Source: Prionace glauca (taxonomy: Eukaryota > Chordata > Chondrichthyes > Carcharhiniformes > Carcharhinidae). From it: DNA of 64,000 bases. The notes under the pieces were generated by a model, which made no database searches, was not told the DNA's origin, and saw nothing but the letters and a program-made list of their open reading frames with translations. Of the stretch, positions 32,696 through 45,234 are shown piece after piece; position 1 is the stretch's first letter, and the number at the start of each line of letters is the position of its first letter. The DNA lies in contig CM075760.1 in NCBI GenBank assembly GCA_037974335.1, positions 8,677,432 to 8,741,431 of the forward strand. The letters run 5' to 3'. Made by a program: the position numbers and the translations under genes.

Positions 32696-32788
32696 ACGTG
32701 GGCCCGGATATGACTCAACCTCTTCCCAGCTCTTGACTAAAACACTTCAACCCATTCTGGTCAAATCCGCTTCCAGCTCTCTGCAAAC

Positions 32789-33702
32789 ATGTCTCCTGTT
32801 ACTTTGTGTACATTCATCATAGCGACTGTTCTTTTAACCGGTAGGTTCACAAGTTGCTCAATTCCGTGTTGTACATCACTACCACATAATATATTCTGTC
32901 AGGCGGTTCGCTCAATGCAAGTGGGAGTGGGTGGGTGATCAGGGAATGGATTGATCACAACATCGAAAAATTATCAGGATCTCGCTGGTATCAACGCTGA
33001 GCATTGTTGGGATTAGGCACAATTCCCCCTTGGAATGAGAATGAGTTGGGCTCAGATTGAAGCTCCTCTGATACCAGTGGATGAGTTTGGCAAACGCCAC
33101 ATTTCAAACAGACAGACCGTGAGCTGTTTCCAGTTATAGGTACTGAAGGCGAGGAACTCATCTCTTTAGAAAGAACAGAATGTTTATGTTGGAAGTTTTA
33201 TTTAAACGTTGCAAACACCTCTTTCCATCGGCTGAACTGTGAAATATATATGTTGTTGTGCTGTGTGATTTCTTTCTGAGATTATTGTTCAAGAATACGG
33301 CAGATTCTGGGGTGAGGGTTTGGGGTTGGGGGGTTCGGGGTGGGGTTGGGGGCAGGGTGAAATCGCATTGTTTAGTTTAATATTTCTTTGTGTTCTTACA
33401 GGACATTGTGGAAGAGATTCTGTTTCACAGACACCGGCTGCAGTCACCGTCACTGAAGGAGATGTTGTTCAGTTACTCTGTAATTACACAGCTACAAGTG
33501 ATAGCAATCCTGATTTATTCTGGTACCGACAGCATTCCAACGGGTCCATGGAGTTTCTGCTGAGGAGAGACAGGTACAATACAGAGGCATCCACAGGGGA
33601 CCGTTATTCAGCGAAGCTCAATGATACAACCCGCACCGTCCCGCTGCAAGTGTCTGAAACAGAGCTGACAGACTCCGGGATGTATTACTGCGCACTGAGA
33701 CC
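32789..33702 (+). CDS. TCR V gene segment (family D), intact-looking
   Basis: The leader exon 32789-32840 (52 nt) starts at ATG, reads MSPVTLCTFIIATVLLT and ends before a GTAGGT donor. The intron is about 560 bp. The V exon 33402-33702 follows TGTTCTTACAG and keeps phase (GHCGRDSVSQT). Landmarks: LLCNYTATSD with the first cysteine, NPDLFWYRQHSNGSMEFLLR with the core tryptophan, and TELTDSGMYYCALRP with the second cysteine. There are no stops. It is a TCR alpha/delta-type V. The nearest relative is the minus-strand V at 46361-47135, with the same exon sizes and CCAAT box. Confidence 0.9.
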
Positions 33703-33741
33703 CACAGAGACTCAGAGCTGGGCTGAACCTGTACAAAAACT
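33703..33741 (+). other. 23-RSS of V at 32789-33702
   Basis: CACAGAG (33703-33709), 23-bp spacer, ACAAAAACT (33733-33741). The heptamer differs from CACAGTG at position 6; CAC is intact. The same variant is in the family D sister at 46354-46360. Confidence 0.92.
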
Positions 33742-35720
33742 CTCAGAGCCTCACGCAACATAACGGAGCGTGAGGCAAACATTGGATCAGAGTGAGTCTG
33801 AAATGGAACCTGAAATCGTAGCGATTTCTCATTTTTTACTGAGAATATTTTTATGAATAACAAATATATTGCAAAATTAAAACACCGGGACACTTAAAAG
33901 AATGAGCTTGAGAATATTTTTGTAAATTTTAATGTCCCGAAGTGTTTTATGTAATAAACACAGCAGCTATTTTTGGACTCACAATGATATTATTTCATTC
34001 AGTAATATTGTAGTGCTCTGGCTGTATCAGTCATTGTGATTGGTGAACACATACCGAACAAGATGTTTCTCTTGCTGTTTTTGGAAACAGTGACCATGTG
34101 GCACCTCCACCTGAGGGGGAAGACGGTACCCCAGATTTAACAGGTCATCGAGAGGCTGACAGCTCTGACGGTGCAGCATTTCTAAACACTGCGCTGTCTC
34201 CTCGGTAAGTTCCCGGAGTGTTGTTCCGGATAGACTGCCGGTTTCTCCTGGAGGGGAAAGAATTTCTGAAGGGACTGGAGACCGAATCCGGGAAGTCCCA
34301 GTGCGTGGTGACCATTCGTTAACCTATTCTGGAAAAAAAACAAACTGAAATATCGAAAATGGAATTAAAGATAAACATTATCGGTTCCCGTGGAAACAGA
34401 AAGACAATGAACGCAACCTATACAAACAAGTATCCCTCGAAAAAAGAGATCGTACTTTTACTGATGTAGTGCCTTTCACAGACTCCAGAGGTCAAATGGG
34501 ACTTGCGAACCTAAGGAATTTCATTTTCAGTGTAGTTGTGGTGATGTTACAAACTTCATCACCGCAGGAGGCAGTGGGAATGTTTAATTCTCAATCAGAA
34601 ATTCTCGTCACTCTGACCCTGGAGTAAAGGGAATGGGGAATTTAAGTATGTGCCGGTTACATTGAACTTGTCACAAATTTGAACCAAATAATGGACACCT
34701 TTCCCTCGCTCTCTTTTCACCCATTCTCTCTCTTTCTCTTTCTGCTACATTGAGAAGCCATATTGAGGATCCATACTGTCCTAAGCGTCTTACTCAGATT
34801 ACCCAGTGACATTAGAATACAATGCTCTATAGAGTTCACTCTCTAAGTCTCCTGTCCGCCCCCCACCTCCCCCCTTCATTCCTCCAGGCATCATGCCCTG
34901 ACGTGGCGCTAGGTGATCACAGATTTCCATTAGATTGCTCCATGATTCTGCAGACAAATTACTGCAGTGGCTTTCAGTACCTCCTGCAGTATGTGTGAGC
35001 AGGAAACTCTCCTGTTCTCACCACCTGTCATTAAGCATACTGGAAGAATTCAGACCCTGATGTTCAACATTTGGTGGCGAGGTGAAGAACACACCTCAGT
35101 AGCCAAAAGACTGCAAAGCGGTTTGAACCCAAAACTTCTTGTACAGAAGACCTTCAGTGCCAGGTCTTCTGTAATTCACTTACAAACTCTTGCTCTAAAT
35201 ACACTGCGGTTTGTGGTGTGAAGACGCACAGATATTTCCTGTAATTCCAGCTGTCACCTGTTACAGGGGGAACTGACAGTCCTACAAGGTTTAACGAAAG
35301 CGGGCGTCATCAGTGAAGCAATGATCCTCTATGTTGATCCTCTATGTTGTCATGTAACAATATCATGTAATATTGTTACATGATATCGCTGGGTTCATAT
35401 TGCAACAGTTTATTATGGGTTTTATTACATCAATGTTACTACTTCTATATCTGATACCTTTGTTATTGTTTTTAGTTTTCTCCATTTGTTGTTTGATATT
35501 GATACAAGATCATTTGTTTCAGTTTTCTGATGAGTCAAGGAGTAATTTGTATATTTCAGTGTGGGTTTTTCTGCAAGTTCTATTGTTAGAAGCAATAAAC
35601 TATATTGTTTTAATTCCATCATATAACTCACAGGAAGAACATTTTCTATCGATATGGCTTGAAACATACTCTCTTCTAAAGGCCATGGGATGTTTGGCTC
35701 CACAGTCCCCATGTCGAGTG
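33742..35720. other. No gene recognised
   Basis: Inter-V spacer. Small open frames show no V-domain, J or other motif. Confidence 0.4.
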
Positions 35721-35758
35721 AGTTATTGTACAGGCTTTGCATCTGTCGTTTCACTGTG
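35721..35758 (-). other. RSS-like signal of a V pseudogene (22-bp spacer)
   Basis: Minus-strand CACAGTG (35752-35758), 22-bp spacer and ACAATAACT (35721-35729), directly downstream of the V pseudogene. Confidence 0.75.
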
Positions 35759-36016
35759 TCTCACTGCACTGTATCCACCGCAGCATCACACAGTGAGACT
35801 GGTGGACTCTTTCTCACTGTCCACAGGTACATTAAACCTCAGCTGTTTCATCTCTGAATATGGAAACGAGATCCTCTGGAGATTGATCAGTGAATTGTCG
35901 GTACTAAAATACAAACTCATTCCCAGTAACAGTAATATTGTGATGAAGAGAGACGGTCTGTCCTTGATTTACCCGATATATCGATATCTGAAATGTCTTC
36001 GAGTGACAAGATACAG
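35759..36016 (-). pseudogene. TCR V pseudogene (separate family)
   Basis: A V exon after the acceptor TTTTCACAG (36017 on). It starts AVSCHSKTFQISIYRVNQGQ and has TVSLHHNI where the first cysteine should be, then F*YRQ with a stop at the core tryptophan, then SPEDLVSIFRDETA. A later frame shift leads to VPVDSEKESTSLTV and a final piece corresponding to a YSAVRHS end. Several independent defects make it dead, although the heptamer is still perfect. No leader exon was identified. Confidence 0.75.
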
Positions 36017-36435
36017 CTGTGAAAACAAGAACAAAATTAATATAAAGATACAAACAGACATTATTACATAAAGTTCTTACGCATACTGGCAAAAGAAAGT
36101 TAAGTCTATCCACCTATCTGTCTGCAGCTGACTCTGAACATCTCTACCTCTTATCAATCTGTCTATTCACCTATCTTTTTCTAGAATATTTATTTAGATA
36201 ATTGACAGACAGATTTTTCTGCCTGTCTCTTTAATTTGCTTTTGGAACAACGAAACAGTTTTTTTAAAAAAAAACTTAATATGCTTCGATAATCTGCATC
36301 TTTAATGACAACTTTAGGATGTTAGAACGCTATCTAGATAGAACAATAAATGTGGGAAAGTAACATTCAAGAACATCAACGGCATTTCTGATTTGCAGAA
36401 AACTTAAAAGTGCAGCGGAGACACAGCGGTGAACA

Positions 36436-36474
36436 GGATATTGTACAGGGGGATCCGCTCTTTGTCTCACTGTG
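36436..36474 (-). other. 23-RSS of V at 36475-36903
   Basis: Minus-strand CACAGTG (36468-36474), 23-bp spacer and nonamer ACAATATCC (36436-36444), which departs from ACAAAAACC at two central positions and may lower joining efficiency. Confidence 0.88.
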
Positions 36475-36903
36475 TCTGCTTCGCACAGAGATACATTCCG
36501 GAGGACAGAACCGTCGTCTCATCTATAGAAATGGTGTAAGGATTCTTTACTCGGTCAAAGGACAGTGTGTAACTTCCTTTGGTCGAATTCCCCTGGTAAA
36601 TGGAGGCGATAAATGCCGGAGGTCCTCTCAGTGTTTGTCTGTACCAGGCTACTGTATCGCCTGTAGCAACAGAGAACCGACACTTGAGTTCAACCCTCTC
36701 CCCTTCCCGAGACACGACCTCCTCAGGATGGGAGCTCTGATCCTCACACTGAACGGCTGTGAAGAGAAGAAAATCACTCATAAACTATACGTTACGAAGA
36801 GATTGTTAAAAATAATCAGTCTGAGTAAATCAATAAACTCACACAATATCAGCAGCATCAGAGCTCCAACTGGAAGTAGCTCTTTGAGGGGATTTCTCTT
36901 CAT
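36475..36903 (-). CDS. TCR V gene segment (family C), intact-looking
   Basis: The leader exon 36843-36903 (61 nt) starts at ATG, reads MKRNPLKELLPVGALMLLIL and ends before a GTGAGT donor. The intron is short (about 86 bp) and ends CTCTTCACAG. The V exon 36475-36756 reads VQCEDQSSHPEEVVSREGER, VELKCRFSV (first cysteine), DTVAWYRQTLRGPPAF (core tryptophan), a YQGNST sequon and SSGMYLCAKQ (second cysteine). No stops. About 400 bp upstream is also shared, inverted, with the regions upstream of the broken family C segments at 30573 and 43862. This is therefore the only family C member here that could still be used. Confidence 0.87.
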
Positions 36904-39900
36904 GATTGATGTAGATACACAAGGGCATCAATCAGGATCTACTCTCTAAACTGGGACTTGCAGCCGAGGCCCAGACTCTGAATGTTGGGGAGAGCTTCAC
37001 ATTCCCCCATTCAATGTGAGACCCAAGGGCCACCCTGTCACCGATTGGATAATTATGGGATATCGGTATCTGACGTTTCTCACGGTGCCACTCAGCAATT
37101 GGCTGTTTCTCAACCCAGAAACCACTTGAACCGTCAGTGCTTCCGAGCATCTCCTTCCTCTCTGTAGCAACAAAGTAAATTGTTTTGCAAGAATTGTGCT
37201 GTGGCGTCTTTCTAATTGAAAAGAGCCGTTCATAATCTTGGAACCGTAAATTGTTGTAACACTAACAGAGACCATTCGGCCCATTGTTCACGTACTCTCT
37301 CGGTTGATGGGTTGTGAGTTGAAACGGGAATGTCACTGTCTGGTGACGAAAATAATGCAATATCACCATCTGCTGGCGGCGTTCACTTACTGCAGGCGCC
37401 GGCCTTTGTGAGTCACAGAGAGGTTCAGTCACTCGATAGCTGGACCTGGGACCCGGTTGCTGAAGTGTGAATATTGAATATCGTTGTCAGGGATGAAAGT
37501 TTGCAGCAGGAGGTCGGGTGGCCATTTGCCCTTTTGTTATCATCCACTCTATGCGAACATTGTTCGCCATTGCCCATGGGAGTTATTGCCTGGAGATTGC
37601 ATTTAGGGATTAATGTACACAACTGATGTAGTTATCAGATGTTAATTCCATCCAAACGTATAGTAGATAAACGTTGCTGCACTTTGATGCACTAAGGTCT
37701 TTGGAGCTTCAGTTGTGAATGATGCCTGGACGATACAAACTTACAATGGGCAAACAAACTGACAGATTAATATTTTCCAATTTTTTTATTGAAGTTGGCG
37801 TCAGTTTGTGTTGTCCGTGCAAAATAAATGGTTTGGAAAAAGCATTTTGCCAGCGCGACTGAAAAAGTGACAGGTTTCTCACATCGATGTATAATTATGT
37901 CATCAGGTCATTATTATTATGCCGAGTAACACACACTTCATTTTAGATAACTATAAAGAAGGGAGAAATGCTTTCCTTGTATCTTGATAGCTCATTCTGT
38001 TTATCCAATGTGCACGCCATAAAGAATGAATAAAACGAATTCAAATCAACACGAAACTTTGCAGATTGCAACTGTTATTGTGCCGCATGCAGAGGGAATT
38101 GATGTTGCCCTGATTCCCACTAAATTAAGCATTTTGTCTAACTGTTGTACTTTCAAACTTATCTATAAAATACAGAAATATGTTTGCTCCTATTAACAGA
38201 GTAGTTCTTGTGAGGATTTTTTTTTCATAAGATTCCGAGACAAGTTAGATTTTCTAAACTCCGCATTTTCATGGTACTTCGAAAAGAGAGTCAGAACGAA
38301 CAGAGACAGAAACAAGAAAAGGGAGGCAGAAACACTGAAAATGTCACAAAGAGAAAGAGAAGCAATCAGACTAGATAATTCTGTCCGAATCCCATTTATT
38401 GGTGCGTCACTTCGATCAACATTCACAGAACAGTTAGACGTATCCCTGAAAAACAACCTCAGTTTCTGAGTCAGTGAAGCCACATTCTGATCTGGGTTAC
38501 ACTTTATAACAGATTAGAAGAATCAACACATCGAGAATAACCTGTATTTTTCTGTCGAACTCTAAAGGAATTACGATATGTCCCTTTGTTCCTTGCTGGT
38601 AATAATGGTCTTGTTGTCTGGCGAGACACCTGATGAAGGGGAAAACACCGAAAGCTTTTGGCGTTTTCTACCAAATAAACTTGTTGGACTTTAACCTGGT
38701 GTTGTGAGACTTCTTACTGTGTTTACCCCAGTCCAACGCCGGTATTTCCACATCGAGTCTCTGTTCAGTCAATGTCTTATCCAGGAATTGTGTTTAATTT
38801 CTGACTTTTGGAATACTCTGTGTTTGTGTTATAGGAACCATGAACGATGATTCCTTGTTCCTGGTTCCTTCTGAATTAACAATTCAGGAAGGACAGAGCA
38901 CAATACCGGAGTGTCGTCAGTCAATAACCAACCGTGAACCATCTCTGTTCTGATACGTCCAGTAAACCGGAAAAGGTCCGAAATATTCAATGAGGATAAA
39001 GCGCGGGAAATTCGTCTCAAGAGCCAGGCTTCCTGCTGTTTGCACAAAGGAAACAAAACTGCTCTCTTAAATAAGCCAGGGCTCTTCACTCCGACAGCGC
39101 TGTGTATTTCTGTGCCATTGAGCCCACACTGCGGCAGAGATAGAGCGGTTCCCGGACAAAACCTCACACTGGGGTTCTAGAAAGGTACCACCAGAGGGTG
39201 CTCTTGCACCGATAAACAGAAAGAATAATTCACTCTCCACTCAGAGAGACGCAGGTGCCTTCCTAAAATATCAGAACAAAACACAACCTCAACAAGAGAT
39301 AAGGAACATTTGAGGAATTGCATTGGTTAATTTCAACTCGCAGTTGGACTATCGCTGACCTTCTTAAATGTATTTGATCTCTTTGGTTTAGTAATTGTCA
39401 TTTGAGCCAGTTCCGGTGTCTGTCTAATATTCAGCAACTCAATCCCCATCAGATTTTGAAGCCTTTTTCCGGCGACCTGTGGTCTGGATTTATTTGATCC
39501 GACAAGAGTTTTGCAGCTTCAGAGGAAGTGTATAATCAATGAAGAGATTTCACAAGGAAGCGACTGTGATCTTTAAAACAAACATTGAGAATAGAATTCC
39601 CCGAATGACCAGTGAACTACAGAATGTTTCCTTAATGCTGGAGTGTTTTTGTTACTATGAGCAAGCCGGAATTTGCAGCTGCCAATTTACAGAGCAGGGT
39701 TTCACTTCCACAATCCCATCTGGAAAAGTGCAGCCGTTCCCCTATCGAGGTGGTGAAAGCAGTCCAGCTCGAGGTGTTTCCTTAAATATCAGCCAACTCA
39801 CCACTGACTGATCTCACAGACTCAAAGAGGCACGATGACTCAAGTGACCGGATGCTGGAAACACTTGGGTGAAGGCTGATCCCAGGTTAATGAGGATTCT

Positions 39901-40020
39901 TGCCTGGCTGACTGTTACATTGTGGCTGCATCTGCCCACGATTCTGTGTAGCAGACACGGTTTCAACCTATAGTTCAAGGCAGTTTTCGTACATCAGTCA
40001 GACTGCTTTCCATGACGATC

Positions 40021-40327
40021 AGACTGAAAGCGCAGTGATACACGGCAGCGTCAGTCAGCTGCAGACTAGAGATAGTCAAACTGGTGAATTCACTCGACGT
40101 CTGAAGGTCTCCAGGAAAACGGCTTTCAACAAGATTTGTTATACCTTCAACAAATATCGAATTTTTCCTCAATATAAATAGACGCTGTTTCTCTGAGTGT
40201 TGCCGGTACCAGGATAAAACGTGGTTGATCATTGTAATATCATAGGTACAGGTTAAACTCAATGTTTCTTCTTCAGTCTTTCATCCTGAGGATAGCGACA
40301 GAGTGACAGAATCTCCATGACTCAGAT
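40021..40327 (-). pseudogene. TCR V pseudogene, family A (duplication copy 2)
   Basis: As in copy 1, but the core tryptophan survives (LSWYRQHS). The exon still carries the framework-1 TGA after LSSG. The heptamer position reads GATCGTC (40014-40020), the nonamer region ACGAAAACT. First cysteine in SLTCTYDITM; second in AVYHCAFSL. It cannot recombine normally or encode a full domain. Confidence 0.85.
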
Positions 40328-40980
40328 CTGATAAACCTGCTCAAACAGAAATAAATCAGACCGATTGAATACTTAAAATTTCATTTGAAATCACGTTTGT
40401 AAAATTAAAGTAAATATGAAATGTGTTCGGTTCACAATTACTTGTTCTGAGTATTATCCAAACAGCCCAAATGTTGAGCATTTCCTTTGCCTGCTCTGTA
40501 AAACAGGAATTAGATATTTGAAAACATCCGTTTCAAACTTCACCCTGTATATTTTGCCTCGGGATGCTCTCACTGCATTTCCCTGTGCCCGCGGTGGTGC
40601 TGTGGGGTTAGTAGCTGGTGAGCTGGCAGCCAGTGAATGGATTCACCCTGAGCTGGGTTTAGTCAGTGTTCTGATAGGGAGAATGGTTTCCTAGTTAGAC
40701 ACATGGGGCGAGATTTGTAACCGGAAACATGGGGTTACCGATGGGGTTTATTTATTCCGGTTTCAATTCTCCATCTCTGATTCCAGTAGAATCGACATCC
40801 GTGAGCGGATAAAGCTCGAGTCTCAGCTTCTTTCATCAGCTCGACAGAGAGACGCCACAGTTACAACTGGAGCGGGTTTTTGGATCCTTGTTATTTCGTG
40901 TGAATATTATACACATATCCTAATTCTAAACTGAACTCCTTGGACAATTGCTTGAGCAGGAATTTCATATGATCTGAAAA

Positions 40981-41313
40981 ATGCTCCGAATTTACAGATT
41001 CTCTTTGCTGCTTTTCACTCTGATCTTCACGGGAGTGACTGGAGCAGATGAGGTGATGCAGCTCCCTCGGTGGGAGGTTGTCAGCGAAGAGGAAACCATA
41101 TCCATCAACTGCACCACCACCTCTGCGTTTCCCAGCTTGTCTTGGTACAGACAGTCCCCGAATCAGCCACCCCAGCATCTGGTGACGGCCAGAAGAGAAA
41201 CCGATCAAAGCGAGAGGATCACTGCCTCAATCGGGGAAGGCTACAAATTCAGTGCCCTGACTGTGAGAGACGCCAGAGTTACAGACACCGCCACCTATCT
41301 CTGTGCCGTGAGC
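40981..41313 (+). CDS. TCR V gene segment, intronless leader-V (family B, copy 2)
   Basis: Same 333-nt single-exon design as 27685-28017: leader MLRIYRFSLLLFTLIFTG, SINCTTT, LSWYRQSPNQPPQHLV, DTATYLCAVS. Compared with copy 1, the few differences are concentrated around CDR1. No stop. The second duplicated copy keeping an open frame and a consensus RSS argues that this intronless form is maintained. Confidence 0.88.
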
Positions 41314-41352
41314 CACAGTGTAACAAACACAGGGGGGTCCCATACAAAAACC
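41314..41352 (+). other. 23-RSS of intronless V (copy 2)
   Basis: CACAGTG (41314-41320), 23-bp spacer (41321-41343) and ACAAAAACC (41344-41352), identical to copy 1. Confidence 0.95.
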
Positions 41353-41694
41353 TGCACCGATTGTGAGATCCACTCTGTGTGTCTGCAATGTCGGCGGAGG
41401 GAGTGATGGGATTATTTTAAAATAGTCAAAAAAAGGAAATGACGCAACTGAAAATAAAATATCGAATCTAATTATTAAAATTCCGTCAGAAATGAAGAGA
41501 GTTGAAAACAGAAATGGTGAAGAGGAAAGAGGGAGCATGTAAACTAAACTGAATGATTCGAAAACAGGACAGAGGAAAGTTCAGTTATTGTCGGAGGAGT
41601 GGACAGAAAATGAGGAAAGTGTTGAAATAGAGATCGAGATTGAAAAGTACCGAGTGTAATAGACAGAGTAAAAATCAAGTGATATGATAAATAA

Positions 41695-41990
41695 AGAGGG
41701 GGTGGCTCCGTGATATTATCGCGAAACTATTAATCCAGAAACTCAGTTCGTGTTGGGGAGAGCCGGAATTCAGAATTTACTGATGACCATGAAACCATTG
41801 TCTGAAAACTCATCTGATTCACTCATGTCCTTTCGGGAAGGAAATCTGCCGCCCTTACCTGGTCTGGTCTACATGTGATTCCAGAGCCACAGCAATGTGG
41901 TTGACTCTCAACTGCCCTCGAAGGGCAAATAAGGATGGGCGATAAATGCTGGCCAGCCAGCGACGGCTAAGTCCCACCGGTAACTAATGT
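41695..41990 (+). mobile_element. tRNA-derived SINE (copy 2 of 28405-28695)
   Basis: Orthologous position and sequence within the large duplication. Confidence 0.75.
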
Positions 41991-43861
41991 TTAGTATTTA
42001 CGAGATATTTAAACGGCTGAATTTTCTGAAACACATTTCCTAAAACCCGGGCACTGGAAATGACCCATTGATAAATTTGTACTTTGCTCGTTATCCCAAC
42101 ATTGAAAGTTTCAGAACTTCCGTCAGGGGGCGCACTGGTTACAAACTCTTCGCTGTTCTGAATTGAAAATATGAAGAAATAACAGCAGCATTGTCAGCTG
42201 TCTTTGCTGCTGGCGCTCTGACCCATATTGACTGCCTTCTGTTATTGGGCATGTTATTCTCTCGTCCGGGGTTTGTTGGACCTGCAGCGCAGTGGGAGGG
42301 GCAATTTCTGCCCCAAAAGTGGGTGTTTCCGTCTGCAGAGTTACAGACATAGCATGTGTCATATGATACAGACTCTCTCTCAACCTGTTCATTCTATTGC
42401 TTAATATTGGGTATCTCCTTCTCAGGAGAACTCCCACCCCATCCACCCACCACCGTCCAACCCACCCTATCGCTATAAAATAAATCAAATAATGCAACAA
42501 TTTATAGACTGAATATGATAAATGCGGGAAACCAAATGTCCCCATCTGGCGGGATTGTTCAGATAGGTGAATGAATGCAATTCTGTAACTAACAGACATA
42601 CAACTCAGTTCATGAAAAGGCAGCCTCTGTTTAACCCATAGCAAAACAAAAACTAGAGGAAATGAGCCAGAAAATAAGAAGTAATTATTATTTTACTGAA
42701 TCAAAGGAGAGAAAGGACTCGGGTCAGAAGGAGAAGAAGCTGCCAATGACATTAAACATATCAATAATCAAATATTTACTCACAACACAGATTTCAGAAA
42801 GCACGGCTACAAGTCTAACACACCATTCTCGCGAGCACAGTTCGCAACACTTGGATCAGTTTATTGATTCTTCGTTCGTTTCGTGTTAACCTCAGACACA
42901 GTGTGTGTGAGGGATTGGGAAAGATAGAGTTGGGTTGAGAATGTGCAGTGCTGAGCGGGAGACTCTTTCCTCTTTCAGTGTTAACCTGACAGACAGTGTG
43001 TGAGACACTGGAAAACGTGGAGTTGGGATAAGGAAGCACAGTGTTGAGGGAAGTGCCACTTGATCAACTGGGGCATTTTCACCCCCACACCGGACAGAGC
43101 AGAATCTCTGTTCAGAAGTGGTTGGCAGACTTCTACCCGATCAATTCAAGTTTGGAAAAGGTTAAAAAGAAACAGAGTTAATCCGGCTGATCTCGCAGGG
43201 GGTGAATGGATGGCAGCATTTCAGGCTAACTCTATGAAAGTGGAGGTAGCGATTAGAAGACTTGTGTTTTGAGCAGACGATGTTAGAAATTGCGATGATC
43301 CATGCCAATCTGTAATGGAGACATAATGTAGAAGTAATTTACTAAGATATTTAATATTTGGGCAGTAAACGGAATGAGAAATATATATATAATCAATATT
43401 GAAAGCAGGCTGTTGGTTAGGAATAAGTGGATACCCTTCAACAGAGACAGTACGCGAGCAATGGGCCGAATGGCGTCTGTTTGTTCTTTAAGACTCGATA
43501 ATTCTCAGACGATGAACTGCTCTGTTCATTTAGAAGGATAACAGAGCACAGCCGTTGTGAAACAATGTACTCTGCTGCTGCACACAGGGTGCAGAGAGGG
43601 CCGGGGGGGTCATTGACGGTTCAAGTGGACAATGGTTTGAAAAACAGCCAATCTTTCGGTGGCACCGTGAGCAACGTCAGAGACCGACATCCCATATTAG
43701 TCCAATCGGTGATAATGTGGACCCTCAGTCTCACATTGAAGGGGGGAATGGAAAACTCTCGCCTCTCCTTTCCCTTCCCACATTTCAGAGTCCAGGCCCC
43801 GGCTGCAAGTCCCAGTCTGAAAATCAGACCCGGATTGATCTTCTTGTGCACCTTTATTATC

Positions 43862-44375
43862 ATGAAGCAAATCTCTCCCACTGCCCCCCTCCCAACCAAA
43901 TACCTGTTTCCTCTTGGAGTTCTGACCCTGCTGCTATTGTGTGAGTTGATTTTTCTAATCAGATCTGTTGTTTTTAACAATTTCTTCACACCATGTAGTT
44001 TGTGAGTGATCTTTGTTCATAGCCGGTCAGTGTCATAGAACATAGAACATTACAGCGCAGTACAGGCCCTTCGGCCCTCGATGTTGTGCCGACCAGTGGA
44101 ACCAATCTAATGACCCTCTAACCTGAACTATTCCAAAGTTATCCATATGCCTATCCACTGACCATTTGAACGCCCTTAAAGTTGGCGAGTCCACAACTGC
44201 TGCAGGCAGGGCATTCCACACCCTTACTACCCTCTGAGTGAAGAACTACCCTCGGAGTAAAGAGCGTCAGAGCTCCCAACATGAGCCGGCTGGTTCGACC
44301 GGGTTGAACCTAGCAGTCGGCGCTCCGTTTTTACAAACGACACCATATCCTGGTACAGACAGAACTCCCATTCGC
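43862..44375 (+). pseudogene. TCR V pseudogene, family C, split by a CR1 fragment (copy 2)
   Basis: Leader exon 43862-43940 with a GTGAGTTG donor. A CR1 antisense fragment at about 44035-44265 interrupts the V exon. The V remnant through DTISWYRQNS is then truncated by a SINE tail (44376-44462). Same architecture as 30573-31090. Confidence 0.85.
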
Positions 44376-44525
44376 CTGATAAAGGGGCAGCGCTCCGAAA
44401 GCTAGTGGTTTGTGCTACCAAATAAATCTATTGGACTTTAATTTGGTGTTATGAGACTTCAAACACTGACAGGGACTACTTTCTTTTGTATCGGTATTGC
44501 TATATCAAACAATATCGATGTAAAA

Positions 44526-44848
44526 TTGCTTGATAGGGCGGACGCAACACGGTTTCATTAAATGGAAGTCGTGTCTGACAAATTTACTGGAGTTCTATGA
44601 GGATGTGTCTAGGGCAGTGGATAGAGGAGAGCCGGTGGATGTGGTCTTTCTGGATTTTCAGAAGGCGCTTGACAAGGTACCTCACAAGAGGTTATTGCAG
44701 AAGGTCAGGGGACATGGAGTTGGGGGTAGGGTGTTAGCGTGGATAGAGGATTGGTTGTCAAATAGGAGGCAGAGAGTGGGGGTCAATGGATGCTATTCGG
44801 ATTGGCGGTTGGTGACTAGTGGGGTGCCCCAGGGGTCGGTGCTGGGGC
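44526..44848 (+). mobile_element. CR1-like LINE internal fragment at duplication edge
   Basis: It begins inside the RT frame (LIGRTQHGFIKWKSCLTNLL) and ends just after SGVPQGSVLG, so both ends are missing. It keeps FLDFQKALDKVPH, where the F of the usual KAFDKV is L. The right end forms a near-palindrome: GGGGTGCCCCAGG ... CTGGGGCACCCC. Confidence 0.9.
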
Positions 44849-45234
44849 ACCCCACTGGGACAGAGAGAGGGGGGGGTGAGGGGTGGGGAGGGCGATTATA
44901 TCTTTTCATGTCGAAAGATTTTGGTTACTATTGGTCACAAGTATCCAGAAAATAATGGGACTCGCAAATCTCTTCACTCCACGATGAGGGTCAGCGTTAA
45001 AACTCCTTCTGGCAGAGATCCACAACACCTGCAGAATAAGTTAATCATATAATCCCTACAGTGCAGAAGGAGACCATTCGGCCATATCCTCTGTGTAAAT
45101 AATGTTTCAAACAACAAAACAGAGGCTGCCCTAGAGATCCACTCCCATAGGTTATAAACTTCTTTCAGGTATCCAGAGTCCATTAAGGGCATTAAATCAG
45201 TTAAAACGTTTCTTTTTCTCTCGGAACAATATTT

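Larger units (their letters stand above)
37313..44526 (+). repeat. Large direct duplication, copy 2
   Basis: Collinear with 24025-31805 and lacking the extra block of copy 1. It ends where a CR1-like fragment begins (44526). The right breakpoint in copy 1 is ATCGATATAAAATGTTCTGG-like sequence near 31790-31805. Confidence 0.93.
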
